Assembly (NCBI RefSeq): GCF_900091465.1
Contig: NZ_FMHV01000002.1
Coordinates: 5,022,001 to 5,086,000, forward strand
Length of the DNA stretch: 64,000 bases
Direction: 5' to 3'
DNA from: Micromonospora rhizosphaerae
Lineage (GTDB): Bacteria > Actinomycetota > Actinomycetes > Mycobacteriales > Micromonosporaceae
A program made the position numbers and the translations under genes. Each line of letters opens with the position of its first letter. The stretch's first letter is position 1. Below are positions 1-9,357 of the stretch, one piece after another. The notes beneath the pieces are model-generated. The model was not told the origin of the DNA. It saw only the letters and a list, made by a program, of their open reading frames with translations, and searched no databases.

Positions 1-410
1 GGTATCGCGCTCATGCCGGCCAGCCCGGGCACGAGGGCCCGCAGGGCGGCCGCCCACCGGCCGAGCACCACCGCCATGGCACCCCGCCGTCGAATCAGGT
101 CGAGCGCCCGCCACAGCTCGCCGGAGCGGACGAACCGGCGCGGGGTCCGGGCCAGCAGCCGCCGGCCGTAGCGGCGCCCGACCAGGTAGCCGATCTGGTC
201 GCCGAGCGCGGCCCCGGTCACCGCCGCGACCACCACCGCCCAGAGCGGCAGCCGCCCCTCGTGCGCGAGCACCCCGCCGACCAGCACGGCGACCTCCCCG
301 GGTACGAGCAGGCCGAGGAAGGTCGACGCCTCCAGCGCCGGGAGCAGGAAGACCAGGGCCAGGACCAGGGCGGGCGGCAGCGCCGCCAGCAGGTTCAGCA
401 GCTGGTCCAT
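1..410 (-). CDS. DedA family membrane protein (C-terminus beyond window)
   Basis: The start is the ATG at 410, and 136 residues are visible before the window edge cuts the gene. The N-terminus is a hydrophobic helix, followed by the DedA/SNARE-associated pattern: LGLLVPGEVAVLVGGVLA, then GAALGDQIGYLVGRRYGRR near residues 70-85. DedA proteins are inner-membrane proteins now linked to polyprenyl-phosphate or phospholipid flipping; the substrate cannot be read here. The C-terminal half is missing only because of the window limit. No SD sequence is obvious. The next upstream features are a relic and a terminator, so the gene probably has its own promoter in 411-490. Confidence 0.9.
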   Translation of the reverse strand, partial: MDQLLNLLAALPPALVLALVFLLPALEASTFLGLLVPGEVAVLVGGVLAHEGRLPLWAVVVAAVTGAALGDQIGYLVGRRYGRRLLARTPRRFVRSGELWRALDLIRRRGAMAVVLGRWAAALRALVPGLAGMSAI

Positions 411-487
411 CGGCCGATTGTCGCCCGCGACCGGCCCGGTCCGCCTGGCGTACGGCCCACGCCGCCAGCGATCTCTTTCCGGGTACG

Positions 488-688
488 GACCGGACAGGTG
501 CGGCGCTGCGGTCACGGACTGGGCGGCCACTGCGCTGGGTCCGCGGCTGGCGGGAGGCCGCTGCCGAGGGCGTGGACCGCGGCCGGGGACGGCTGATCAT
601 GGCGCGGCTGCTGGACGAGGCGACCATCGACGGCACGCCCGAGGGCACGACGGTCCACCTGGTCAAGCGGGTCTCTGGCGGCGCCTGA
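488..688 (+). pseudogene. Relic of an RsbW/SpoIIAB-like anti-sigma ATPase (3' end)
   Basis: One plus frame ending at the TGA at 686-688 reads as the C-terminus of a GHKL-type serine kinase/anti-sigma regulator. The tail contains DRGRGRLIMARLLDEATIDG followed by TPEGTTVHLVKRV, matching the family's G-R-G-L-x-x-M, D-x-x-x-I and GT-x-V-x-L pattern. The ATP-binding N-terminal half has no recognisable counterpart upstream, because DedA runs the other way. I see no start codon or RBS in the right place. It therefore looks like a truncated remnant; the assignment rests on motif memory only. Confidence 0.5.
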
Positions 689-752
689 CGCGCCCGTCCG
701 GGCCCATCATCCATTCGGTCGCCGTCCGGCGTGCGCGAAGTCGCCGAAGCGG

Positions 753-801
753 CGCGGCGCCGCGGGTGGACGGGCGAGGACCCGCCACCCGCGGCGCCGC
801 G
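753..801. terminator. Rho-independent-type hairpin after the M36 protease
   Basis: A perfect inverted repeat with 17-base arms (753-769 and 785-801) and a 15-base loop lies 11 bases beyond the stop codon of the minus-strand M36 protease. There is no U-tract, as is common in high-GC actinobacteria. The arms are very GC-rich (GCGGCGCCGCGGGTGG core). Confidence 0.75.
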
Positions 802-811
802 ATGGGACCGG

Positions 812-3742
812 TTACTGCGTGAACGCCTGGAACTCGGCGATCCGGACGTTGTTCGCCTGGACGCTGGCGGTCGTGCAGTCGGTGTCCGCCCCCGGGTCGG
901 CGTCCTGCTCACCGGCGTAGTCGGGTGCGCCGGTGCACTGGTTGGTCACCACCTCGATGCGCAGGTGGGTCGCCCTCGTCCGGGGGATGTCGAAGGACCG
1001 GATGATCAGCTCCGGCGCCCGGGGCCGGGGCGCCACCGACGGGAACGCGTCGGCCGGGCTGGTGTAGACGGCGCGGAAGTCCGCAGCGTCCGCACAGGTG
1101 ACCGTGCCGGTGGCCTCGCAGGCCAGCACCCGGAACTGCCGCAGCGCGGAGAACCGGCTCTGCGTCCCCGCGTCCGGGTCGCCCGTGACCGGCGGGCGCA
1201 GCATCGCGCTGACCTGGACCCGGCGTACCTGCTGGGCGCCGCCGGCCAGGTCCACGGTGACCTGCCGGCCGGCGACCGGGCTGCCGAGGGAGGCCCAGTT
1301 GGTCGCCTCGTCGTCATCCGCTATCCGGACGAGGTTGACGCCGTCACCGCTGACCGCCGCCCCGCTGGCCTCGGAGGCCAGGTTCACCGGCACCTGCACC
1401 GGCAGGTCGCGCACCTGACCGGCCTTGACGGTGACCGGACCGACCCGGACGTGTCCGTGTCCCGGCGCGCGGACGATGAACTCGTACGTGCCGGGCACCA
1501 GGCTCACCTGGTCGGTCAGCGCGGTGGCCGGGTCGGTGTCGGCGACCGGCACGGCCCGGGCCTGGTAGGGACCCACGAAGAGCTGGGCACCCGGTACGGC
1601 CACGTCGTCGAGCACCGACCGGAACGTCAGCCTCGCCTCGTTCGCGTACGGCGAGGTGAAGTCCGGCGTCGGGTTGACGTCGCCGTTGCCGTTGCTGGCG
1701 GCGGCCTCGCCGAGACCGCGCTTGGCGAAGGCGTTCCAGAGCAGGTCCTGGTTGGCCCCGCCGAAGCGGATCCGGTCGGCGGCGAGCATCGCGTCCCGGG
1801 CGTCCACCATGCTGACCTGGCTGACGGCCATCAGCAGGAACGAGTCGAACACCAGCTGGATCCAGCGCCGGTTGCCCGGGCAGGCGGTGACCGGCGTCGC
1901 GCCGTTGGCGCAGGACTTCTGCAGCGCCGCGTCACCGGCGCCGTACCGCTGCATCATCGCCGCGCGGATGTCGACGTTGGTGGCGCTCCACACCTCGCCG
2001 GAGGCGTGCACCTGCAGCCCGACGAAGTCGTAGTCGATCGCGCTGTAGTTGAGCGGGCTGTCGCTCATGTTGTAGTTGCGGATGCCCACGTCCGGGTCAC
2101 CGGTGGCGTACTCGCCGATGGTGAACCCGCGACGGCCGGCCGGGGCGTACCCGTGCTCGTAGAGGTACTCCATCGCCAGCTGGTCCGACCAGCTCTCGCT
2201 CATGCCCTGCGGCGAGCTGACCCCGGCGTTCGGGCCGGCGATCATCCGGTTGCTGATCGCGTGGGTGTACTCGTGGGCGATCACCGACATGTCGTAGTCA
2301 CCGTCCACACAGGGCGCGTAGAAGGAGCCGGCGATCGGCTGCCAGAGGTACATGTTGGTGATCGGGGCGACCCCGTCGGCCGGGGTGATCTGGTTGGCGT
2401 TGTCGCGGGCCGCGAAGTTCGGCGGGCCGCCGCTCACGCCGCCCGCCTGGGCGTTGCCCTGCTCCGCGTCGGCGCCGAGGCCACCGCGGCCGAAGTTGTC
2501 CTGCTGCAGGTTCCAGGTCGCCTCCGTGAAGCCCAGGTGGTACGACCAGTCGTGCATGCGGTTGTGCATCGCGAACAGGTTGGCCCGGGCGGCGTCGATG
2601 TCGTTGGCCTTGGGCGAGGTGAAGGTGTCCGGGCTGCACTGCTGCTCGTACCACTGGTTGGTCCACGGGTAGGCGTACTTCCGGTCCGGCCGCGGCGTCG
2701 CGGTCTCGGTGCCCACCCTGAACGGGTCGTTGCTGAACCAGTTGTGCACCGCGATCGCGTTGTTGCCCTTGGTCGTGTGCGTGGCGGTCCCGGTGGCCGG
2801 GTCGACGTCCCAGGGCAGGGAGGACGCGGAGGTGCCGACGGTCTCGTCGCAACCCGCGGCGCCGAAGCACCAGCGCACCCGGGTGTCGGCCGACGAGTGG
2901 TCGGTCGACGGTGAGTTCGGGAAGACCTTCCACTCCGGGTCGTCGGCATCGTGGTCGACCAGGTCCTCGCGCACCAGAACGCTGCCGTCCCGGGCGTCCA
3001 CGTAGGTCGAGAAGGCGGCCGGGTCGGCCCCGGTGAGGTCCGCGCCGAAGATCACCTCGTACGCGGCCCGCGAGCCCCGGTCGACGGTCGGCACCGCGAC
3101 CAGCGAGGTCCGCAGGATCTTCGGGTTCGCGACACCGGCGTCGGCGGCGGCGGCCCGCTCCGCCTGCTGGGCGGTGAGCGTGGCCGGGGCCGGCGCGGCG
3201 GCGTCCCGGGCGAGCGAGGAACTGACGTGCCACACCGCGCCGTCGCGGACCCCGACCGCGAGGACGCCGTCCACCGCGGCCGGCAGGTCGCCGAAGCGCT
3301 GGCGGAACAGGACGGTGGCGCCGTCGCCCATCGGGGCGACGGTCAACTGCTCCAGGGCTGCGGCGCCGCTGGCGGTCAGGCCGAGCAGGTCCCGGTTGGC
3401 GGCCACGTAGGCCCGGGCCGCCGCGGCCGGGTCGGCGGGCAGACCGGTGGCCAGCGGGCGGCCGGTCGAGGTGAGCATCGCGGGCGTACCGAAGGTGGTC
3501 CAGCGGGCCCGGGCACCGAGGGCGGCGGCCCGGTCGCGCTGTCGGTCGGTCGGGGCGATCCGCCCCTGGCGGTTGTCCTCGGTCTTGCTGTCGTGGGTGT
3601 CGCCCGGCAGGTGGCCGGGCTGGGCCTGAGTGCGGGTCTCCTCATGGGGCGCTGCCTGGCCGCTGGCTCCGGCGGTCAGGACCAGCCCGGCCGCGAGCAG
3701 CAGCGCGGTGGTCCCCGTCAACGCACGGGATGGTGTGCGCAC
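812..3742 (-). CDS. Secreted M36 (fungalysin-type) zinc metallopeptidase
   Basis: The GTG at 3742 is preceded by GAGGAGGGACC, so I prefer it over a longer reading from 3823. It gives 976 residues. A Sec signal peptide (about residues 1-31) leads into an FTP-type propeptide (about 90-200) and the peptidase_M36 domain. The zinc site is HEYTH near residue 490, with the third ligand in GMSESWSD about 20 residues later. The last 200 residues start NLASEASGAAVSGDGVN and resemble an F5/8 type C (discoidin) carbohydrate- or surface-binding domain. M36 enzymes are made as zymogens and degrade extracellular protein. The gene is monocistronic, with its own terminator and an inverted repeat upstream. Confidence 0.92.
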   Translation of the reverse strand: MRTPSRALTGTTALLLAAGLVLTAGASGQAAPHEETRTQAQPGHLPGDTHDSKTEDNRQGRIAPTDRQRDRAAALGARARWTTFGTPAMLTSTGRPLATGLPADPAAAARAYVAANRDLLGLTASGAAALEQLTVAPMGDGATVLFRQRFGDLPAAVDGVLAVGVRDGAVWHVSSSLARDAAAPAPATLTAQQAERAAAADAGVANPKILRTSLVAVPTVDRGSRAAYEVIFGADLTGADPAAFSTYVDARDGSVLVREDLVDHDADDPEWKVFPNSPSTDHSSADTRVRWCFGAAGCDETVGTSASSLPWDVDPATGTATHTTKGNNAIAVHNWFSNDPFRVGTETATPRPDRKYAYPWTNQWYEQQCSPDTFTSPKANDIDAARANLFAMHNRMHDWSYHLGFTEATWNLQQDNFGRGGLGADAEQGNAQAGGVSGGPPNFAARDNANQITPADGVAPITNMYLWQPIAGSFYAPCVDGDYDMSVIAHEYTHAISNRMIAGPNAGVSSPQGMSESWSDQLAMEYLYEHGYAPAGRRGFTIGEYATGDPDVGIRNYNMSDSPLNYSAIDYDFVGLQVHASGEVWSATNVDIRAAMMQRYGAGDAALQKSCANGATPVTACPGNRRWIQLVFDSFLLMAVSQVSMVDARDAMLAADRIRFGGANQDLLWNAFAKRGLGEAAASNGNGDVNPTPDFTSPYANEARLTFRSVLDDVAVPGAQLFVGPYQARAVPVADTDPATALTDQVSLVPGTYEFIVRAPGHGHVRVGPVTVKAGQVRDLPVQVPVNLASEASGAAVSGDGVNLVRIADDDEATNWASLGSPVAGRQVTVDLAGGAQQVRRVQVSAMLRPPVTGDPDAGTQSRFSALRQFRVLACEATGTVTCADAADFRAVYTSPADAFPSVAPRPRAPELIIRSFDIPRTRATHLRIEVVTNQCTGAPDYAGEQDADPGADTDCTTASVQANNVRIAEFQAFTQ

Positions 3743-3813
3743 GGTCCCTCCTCTTCGAACGGCGATGTCCGTCCTGCCATCCGACCAGGTCAGCGCGGCC
3801 GTCGGCACTGGCC

Positions 3814-3831
3814 GAACATCCACAAATGTTC
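3814..3831. promoter_or_regulatory. Inverted repeat upstream of the M36 protease
   Basis: GAACAT-N6-ATGTTC is a perfect 6+6 inverted repeat in the 158-base gap between the divergent protease and helicase genes. It lies about 72 bases before the protease start codon. It resembles a dimeric regulator site, but no regulator is encoded beside it, so its role is open. Confidence 0.35.
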
Positions 3832-3900
3832 AAATCTCGATGCGGCCCACCCACCGTGGCGCGCGGGCCCCGTGCTGGACGTACGGCAGAATCGCCGGCG

Positions 3901-6744
3901 ATGGAGGCGGCCACGATCCTGTCCGCGCTCGCCGACCTGGCCCCGGCCGGCGCCGAGCGGGTCTTCGACGTGTCCGGGACCGGCCGGCCGCTGGTCTGGT
4001 TGCCCGAGCCGGACCGGGGCCCGCGCGGCGCCCGGTTGGACCGGCTGGCGGCGCTGGACGCGCTGCACCGCGACGAGCGGATCCTCCGCCGTGGCCTGGC
4101 CTTCCTGGTGGGTGGGGCCGACGTGGACGGTGGGCGGCGGCGGGTCCGCCTGCCGCTGCTGGCCCAGCCGGTACGCCTGGAGCGCGCCCGACGCGGCTAC
4201 CGGGTCGTCCCGGCCGGGGATCTCGAACTGACCTCGCTGATCGAGGACCGGGACCTGGCCGGTCGGCTGGAGGCCGCGCCGGGGCTGGCCGGGCCGGGCT
4301 GGCTGACGGCCGCCGGCACCGCCGCGTGGATCACCGCCGCCGCCGAGGCCGCGGGGCTGAAGGTGCAGGCCGTCGTCTCGAAGCCGCCGCGGAGCACCGA
4401 CGACGCGGTCCTCACCGGCGTCGCCGCCGCCGCGATCTTCGTGACCCGCGACGTGTTCGCCGGTCGGCTCCGGGACACCCTGCTCAGCTGGGCGGGCCGT
4501 CCCGGGCTGGCGAGCACGGCGCTGAGCAGGCTGTACGTCGACACCGCCGGGCGCGCGGGCGGCCCGATCACGACTGTCCACCCACCGACCCTCGACGGCC
4601 GGCCGCCCGTGGTGGGGGAGGCGCCCGGCACCGTTTTCGACCACGACAAGCCGGCCGACGGCGACGAGGTGCTGTCGCCGTTGCCGCTGAACTCCGCGCA
4701 GCGGGACGTGGTCCGGCGGACCCGGACGGAACCGGTGGTGGTGGTCTCCGGGGCGCCGGGCAACGGCAAGAGCCATACTCTGGTCGCCGCGGCGCTCGAC
4801 ACGGTGGACCGGGGCGGATCGGTGCTGGTGGCGACGCAGTCGGTGCACGCCGCGGACGTGCTGGGCGAGCTGCTTCGCCGCCATCCCGGGCCGACCCCGG
4901 TGCTCTTCGGTGACGCGGAGCGGCGCGAGGCGATCGCCGCCGAGCTGGCCGGGGGCGCGGCGGCCGGTGCGGACGACGCGCTGCTCGGGGCCGACGCCGC
5001 GGCCGTGGCGGCGGCCCGGGACCGCGTCGCCGCCGTCCGCGCCGGGATCGTGGCGGCCCTCGACGAGGAACGACTCGCCGCTACGCTGCCCGGCTGGCAG
5101 CCGCTGCTGCCCGCCCTGACCCACGACGCCCCGGCGGCGTTCGAGCCGGACACCGATTTGGCGGCGGTCCGGGCCGCGCTGGCCGGCGCGACCCGGGCCG
5201 GTGACGGGTGGTGGTGGCGCTGGCGGCGGGCGCGCGCCGCCGGGCGGCTCCGGCGGCTGGCGGGCGCCCGTCCCGACGTACCGGTGGAGCGGCTGCGCGC
5301 GGCGGTGGACGCCGCGTCCGCGGTACGGGCGGCGGCGCGGCTGGCCGCGACCGGCGGCACGGACCTGGCGCCGGCCTGGCGGGCGCTGACCGAGGCGGAC
5401 GACGCGCTCGCCGCCGCCGTCGGCACGGCCATGCGGCACCGGGCCACCAGCGCCCGACGGTGGACGGCGGACGCGCGCCGCGCCGCCAGCGGCCTGGGCG
5501 CGGCGCTGCGGGCCGGCCGGAATCGCCGTCGCGAGCTGCTCGCCGGGCTGGACGCCGAGGCGCTGGTACGGGCGCTGCCGTTGTGGGTGGGCACGGTGGC
5601 CGACGTCGAGGACCTGCTGCCGCCGGTGGCCGGCATGTTCGACCTGGTGGTGCTGGACGAGGCCGCGCACATCGACCAACTCCGGGCCGCCCCGGTGCTG
5701 GCCCGGGCGCGGCGCGCGCTGGTCGCCGGTGATCCGCGGCAGCTTCGGTTCGTGTCGTTCGTGGCCGACGTGGACGTGGCCGCGACGCTGCATCGGCACG
5801 GCCTGGACCGCTTCGCCGACCGGCTCGACGTGCGGCGGTCGAGCGCGTTCGACGTGGCGGCCGGCGCGGCGCCGGTGACCTGGCTCGGCGAGCACCACCG
5901 GTCCGCGCCGCACCTGATCGGGTTCTCCGCCCGAAGGTTCTATGACGGCAGGCTGGAGCTGGTCACCCGGCACCCGCGCAACGAGCGAGCCGACGTCATC
6001 GACGTGGTGACGGTGGCCGACGCGGCCGTGGTCGAGGGCGTCAACCGGGCCGAGGTGGACGCCGTGCTGGACCTGGTCCGGGGGCTGGCGGCGCGACCGC
6101 CCGAGGGTGGGATCGCGGTGGTCAGTCCGTTCCGGGCGCAGGCGGACGCGGTGGAGGCGGCACTGCTGTCCGGATACGACGTCGACGAGATCGAACGCCT
6201 CGGCCTGCGGTCGGGCACGGTGCACGCGTTCCAGGGCAGCGAGGTGGAGGTGGTGATCGCGTCGCTCGGACTGGTGGACGACGACCCGCCGTCCCGGCAC
6301 CGGTTCGTGGCCGAGCCGAACCTGTTCAACGTGCTGGTCACGCGGGCCAGGCGGCACCTGACGGTGGTCACGTCGCTGCGGTCCCCCGACGGGCTGGTCG
6401 GCGACTACCTCTCGTACGCCGCCCGCCCACCCGCCGCAGCCGACACCGACGGCCCGATTGCGGGGTGGACCGGCGCGCTGGCCGAGGAGTTGCGCCGGCT
6501 CGGGCTGCCGGTACGACCGGGCTACCCGGTTGGTCGGTGGCGGGTGGATCTCTGCGTGGGCGAGGATGCGGACGCCGTGGCGGTGATCTGCGGGGTGCAC
6601 CAGGACGGGGTCGCGGCGCACGTGGAGCGGCAGCGCACGCTGCTGCGGGCCGGGTGGCACCTGTACGACGTGTTCGCCAGCCGCTGGTCGGACGACCCGA
6701 TCCGGGCCGCCCTCGACCTCACCTCTCGGATGACGAGACCGTAA
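3901..6744 (+). CDS. SF1 (Upf1/DNA2-like) helicase with C-terminal Vsr-like nuclease tail
   Basis: 947 residues from the ATG at 3901. An AGAAT element 12 bases upstream and no SD suggest leaderless or short-leader transcription. The Walker A SGAPGNGKSHT is near residue 283. A long alpha-helical, Ala/Arg-rich insertion (about 350-560) follows. Walker B is LVVLDEAAHID near 582, motif III GDPRQL near 611, motif V HAFQGSEVEVVI near 774 and motif VI NVLVTRARRHL near 811. This is the AAA_11/AAA_12 superfamily 1B layout. The last 85 residues (RWRVDLCVGED, then HVERQRTLLRAGWHLYDVF) resemble the Vsr/DUF559 nuclease-like tail of many such helicases, though the canonical catalytic acidic residues look degraded. 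Such fusions often occur in defence loci. The function here is inferred. Confidence 0.8.
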   Translation: MEAATILSALADLAPAGAERVFDVSGTGRPLVWLPEPDRGPRGARLDRLAALDALHRDERILRRGLAFLVGGADVDGGRRRVRLPLLAQPVRLERARRGYRVVPAGDLELTSLIEDRDLAGRLEAAPGLAGPGWLTAAGTAAWITAAAEAAGLKVQAVVSKPPRSTDDAVLTGVAAAAIFVTRDVFAGRLRDTLLSWAGRPGLASTALSRLYVDTAGRAGGPITTVHPPTLDGRPPVVGEAPGTVFDHDKPADGDEVLSPLPLNSAQRDVVRRTRTEPVVVVSGAPGNGKSHTLVAAALDTVDRGGSVLVATQSVHAADVLGELLRRHPGPTPVLFGDAERREAIAAELAGGAAAGADDALLGADAAAVAAARDRVAAVRAGIVAALDEERLAATLPGWQPLLPALTHDAPAAFEPDTDLAAVRAALAGATRAGDGWWWRWRRARAAGRLRRLAGARPDVPVERLRAAVDAASAVRAAARLAATGGTDLAPAWRALTEADDALAAAVGTAMRHRATSARRWTADARRAASGLGAALRAGRNRRRELLAGLDAEALVRALPLWVGTVADVEDLLPPVAGMFDLVVLDEAAHIDQLRAAPVLARARRALVAGDPRQLRFVSFVADVDVAATLHRHGLDRFADRLDVRRSSAFDVAAGAAPVTWLGEHHRSAPHLIGFSARRFYDGRLELVTRHPRNERADVIDVVTVADAAVVEGVNRAEVDAVLDLVRGLAARPPEGGIAVVSPFRAQADAVEAALLSGYDVDEIERLGLRSGTVHAFQGSEVEVVIASLGLVDDDPPSRHRFVAEPNLFNVLVTRARRHLTVVTSLRSPDGLVGDYLSYAARPPAAADTDGPIAGWTGALAEELRRLGLPVRPGYPVGRWRVDLCVGEDADAVAVICGVHQDGVAAHVERQRTLLRAGWHLYDVFASRWSDDPIRAALDLTSRMTRP

Positions 6745-6910
6745 ACTCACCGCCCGGAGTGCGGTTTATATCTTTAATAACAGGATTTGTCGAAATATCT
6801 GGATGCCAAGCGTCGGTCAGGGCGCGACTGCCGACAAATCGGTCACGCCCGGTTATCGTAAGGAATGGACCGCGCGCCGGAACTGCCGGAGTCTCTACGA
6901 GGGAGGTGGC

Positions 6911-7834
6911 GTGACCGACGCCTCCAGCAAGGAATCAAAATCGGCCGACCGGTGGCGACGACTGGGCGACCGGTCAGAGGCGCTCCTGCTGGGCGCAGTC
7001 ACGTTCTGGCGGCATGTGCGTGAGCTCTGGAGGCGGATGGTCAACGCCCTGCACGAGGAGGAAAACCGCCGACCGTCGGTCTGGCAATCATCAGCCCCGC
7101 CCCGCCGGCACACCGAACGGCGCGATGCGCCGGCGCCGATCCGCGTTTCCGCTCAGGATGGTGTCTTCAACTTCACCGTCGATGCCAGTTTCACCTGGTC
7201 ATCCGACCGCCTCCGGCGGGAGGCGCTGAGCGGCTACGCGCACTACTACATGCCGGACGTCATCGGAAGGCTGACGCACCTCGCGGCGGAGCACGCCGGC
7301 AGGTTCGCACCACACCGTGCGGCCGGACTGGAGGCGAAGCTGCAGCAGGTGCTCCTCAAGGAAGTCCCATGGCACTACCCGCAGGGCGACCGGGTGGTGG
7401 AGTGTGTACCGCAGGTCCGTGTGCGGCCCGACGAGCGGGTCATGCGGATCGCCATGCCCTACTGGGAACAGCTGATCAGAATCGGATCTGAATTCGACGT
7501 ACGGAAGCGGCGAGCGGAGTACGCCGAGCAGCTCAGCCGGAAGGTGGTTACGGTCCTGGAAAATCTTGGCAGCAGCCTCGCCACTGGCGGCGGACAGCGG
7601 ACGAACGAGAAGCTGGCCAGCGACGTGGAGCACCTGCTGGCCGAGCACAAGGCAACCCTGCGGCGACTCGAAGATCTGTTCCGGGAAACGCTGCGGGACA
7701 GTGACATCTTCGGACGAGCCACATCGGGCGACATCCCGAAGCAGGGGCCCGACGGGAAGCCCCCAGAAGCGCCCCAGCCTGCGGACGATTCGAAATCAAC
7801 GGACGACTCTTCGGCCAGACCCCGATCAGCCTGA
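6911..7834 (+). CDS. Uncharacterised coiled-coil protein, possibly SPFH/band-7-like
   Basis: 307 residues from a GTG at 6911, chosen because GGAGG sits four bases upstream. Residues 1-70 are polar. Residues 75-190 (starting IRVSAQDGVFNFTVDASFTW) look like a beta-rich SPFH/band-7-type start followed by helices. Residues 195-270 are charged and predicted coiled coil. The tail is Pro/Ser/Asp-rich and probably disordered. No transmembrane helix is obvious. It lies 166 bases after the helicase on the same strand, behind an AT-rich spacer (6765-6800) unlike its surroundings. I do not recognise a specific family; the SPFH idea is weak. Confidence 0.55.
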   Translation: MTDASSKESKSADRWRRLGDRSEALLLGAVTFWRHVRELWRRMVNALHEEENRRPSVWQSSAPPRRHTERRDAPAPIRVSAQDGVFNFTVDASFTWSSDRLRREALSGYAHYYMPDVIGRLTHLAAEHAGRFAPHRAAGLEAKLQQVLLKEVPWHYPQGDRVVECVPQVRVRPDERVMRIAMPYWEQLIRIGSEFDVRKRRAEYAEQLSRKVVTVLENLGSSLATGGGQRTNEKLASDVEHLLAEHKATLRRLEDLFRETLRDSDIFGRATSGDIPKQGPDGKPPEAPQPADDSKSTDDSSARPRSA

Positions 7835-7865
7835 CCGGAACTGGGCACCTCGACCGGCGGGGTTC

Positions 7866-8378
7866 TCACAGGTAGGCGAATTTGGCGGGCTCCTGGAGGA
7901 CCGCTGCGGCGGACTCGATGTCCGCCAGCCTCGCCGCGAGCGTGGCGGTCGCCAGCCGCGCGGGCAGGGCTGCGCTGAACTTGAGCCCGGCGAGGGCCTG
8001 CTCGGTCACGTCCGGCAGACAAATCCGACCCACGGCGTCTCCCGTTGCCACCCGCCACATCTCCCGGTCCAGGTCGGGACGCAGCCGGATGGACGCGTCG
8101 TCGTAACGCTGGGTGGGATCAGCCAGCTCGCCGAGAGTGGCGACCAGAGTGGCGTTGGCGCGGAAAGCTGCCCAGGTCCACCACCGGACCTCGCCCTCCC
8201 GGTCCCGAACGATCACCGTGCCGCCCGGGTGCACCCAGGACGTCGCCTCCTCACGCAGCTTCGCCAACCGTGTGACGGCCCGTTGAGTGAGACTGACCGG
8301 CGGATCGGCTCCGAGCAGCACCTCGCGCATGGCCCACACCATCTGGTACGACAGGCCCTGCGGTGCACCGCCGGTCAT
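7866..8378 (-). pseudogene. 3' fragment of BREX-2 Lhr-like helicase BrxHI
   Basis: This open frame of 170 codons reads as the extreme C-terminal domain of a much larger Lhr-type DEAD/DEAH helicase. Markers are VHPGGTVIVRDREGEVRWWT, WAAFRANATLVATLGEL, LTGLKFSAAL-type text (ALAGLKFSAALPARL) and a VLQEPAKF ending. None of the helicase motifs (Walker A/B, QxxR) are present, and the family is normally over 700 residues. The frame opens with a TGA immediately before the ATG at 8378, and its upstream neighbour is the head of a different gene. It is therefore a deletion product rather than a small gene. Assignment to BrxHI rests on recalled family features plus the pglY neighbour. Confidence 0.6.
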
Positions 8379-8586
<208 letters not shown>

Positions 8587-8765
8587 GCTGCTTACCGTAC
8601 CGATCGCTCGGCGGTGCCGGCGCCCACCGGGGGTTGCGTAATGGCCCGCCGTAAGTCCTCCGCCGTTGCTGGCAGACGTTTACATGGCGCTGACGAGCCT
8701 CGACCCGACCGGCGCCGGCCGCCGTTAACCTGACACTCCCCTCGAAAGACTTCTTCGCTGGCCCC

Positions 8766-8789
8766 AACCGGCGAGGGTGCTAGTTCGTC
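8766..8789 (+). promoter_or_regulatory. Candidate ECF self-promoter (AACC-N16-CGTC)
   Basis: AACC at 8766-8769 and CGTC at 8786-8789 are separated by exactly 16 bases, the classic spacing and sequence of ECF-sigma-dependent promoters. Transcription would start near 8796, about 45 bases before the GTG of the sigma gene. Autoregulation is an inference from this match. Confidence 0.55.
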
Positions 8790-8841
8790 CTAATGGCGGG
8801 CAGCATTGGTGACCTGGGACGACCGTCAAGGAGGTGGTGCA

Positions 8842-9357
8842 GTGGCCGCGTGGGACCGGGCGCTGACAGAGCTCGTGCAGCAGCGTGGTGCGGCGCTGAA
8901 GCGGTACGGCTATCTCCTGTGCGGCAACAGCAGCGAGGCCGAGGATCTGGTGCAGGACGCCCTCGTCCGGACGTTCACCTCCTCCCAGCGATCCGACGTC
9001 GCTCAGGTCGAGCAGTATGTCCGCAAGATCATGTTGAACATCTTTCTCGACCGAGTGCGCCGCCGCCGAGTGTGGGAGCGCCTGCTGCCCCTGACGGCGA
9101 TGTCACCGCGGCAGGACCAGCACGCGCAGACCGACCTGCGCGGCGACCTCCGCCGGGCACTGATGGAGCTGTCCCCCCGGCAACGAGCGTGCGTGGTGCT
9201 GCACTACTACCTCGACCTGTCCGTTCTGGAGAGCAGCGATCACCTCGGGCTCAGCCCAGGCACTGTCAAGCGACACCTGCACGAGGCTCGCATCCGGCTC
9301 GCCGATCACCTGGGATCGCCTGACCACACCACGGAGGATGGCTATGCAACCCCATGA
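8842..9357 (+). CDS. SigE-family ECF RNA polymerase sigma factor
   Basis: 171 residues from the GTG at 8842, chosen because AAGGAGG lies seven bases upstream. Region 2 (ALKRYGYLLCGNSSEAEDLV, then QDALVRTF) and region 4 (LMELSPRQRACVVLHYYLDL, LGLSPGTVKRHLHEARIRL) match the short SigE-like ECF group typical of actinobacteria. It should recruit RNA polymerase to AACC/CGTC promoters such as the one upstream. Its stop overlaps the start of the next gene, so the two are translationally coupled; that partner is the likely anti-sigma factor. Confidence 0.92.
   Translation: MAAWDRALTELVQQRGAALKRYGYLLCGNSSEAEDLVQDALVRTFTSSQRSDVAQVEQYVRKIMLNIFLDRVRRRRVWERLLPLTAMSPRQDQHAQTDLRGDLRRALMELSPRQRACVVLHYYLDLSVLESSDHLGLSPGTVKRHLHEARIRLADHLGSPDHTTEDGYATP

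Noticed and set aside
731..2914. Long plus-strand frame opposite the M36 protease
   Set aside because: Repetitive Val/Arg/Gly-rich translation typical of the antisense of a high-GC gene; the minus strand has signal peptide and HEYTH motif.
3790..6750. A 986-codon open frame on the minus strand opposite the helicase gene
   Set aside because: It is the codon-shadow of the plus-strand helicase: low-complexity Arg/Pro/Gln-rich text, no domain, no RBS. The plus strand carries ordered helicase motifs.
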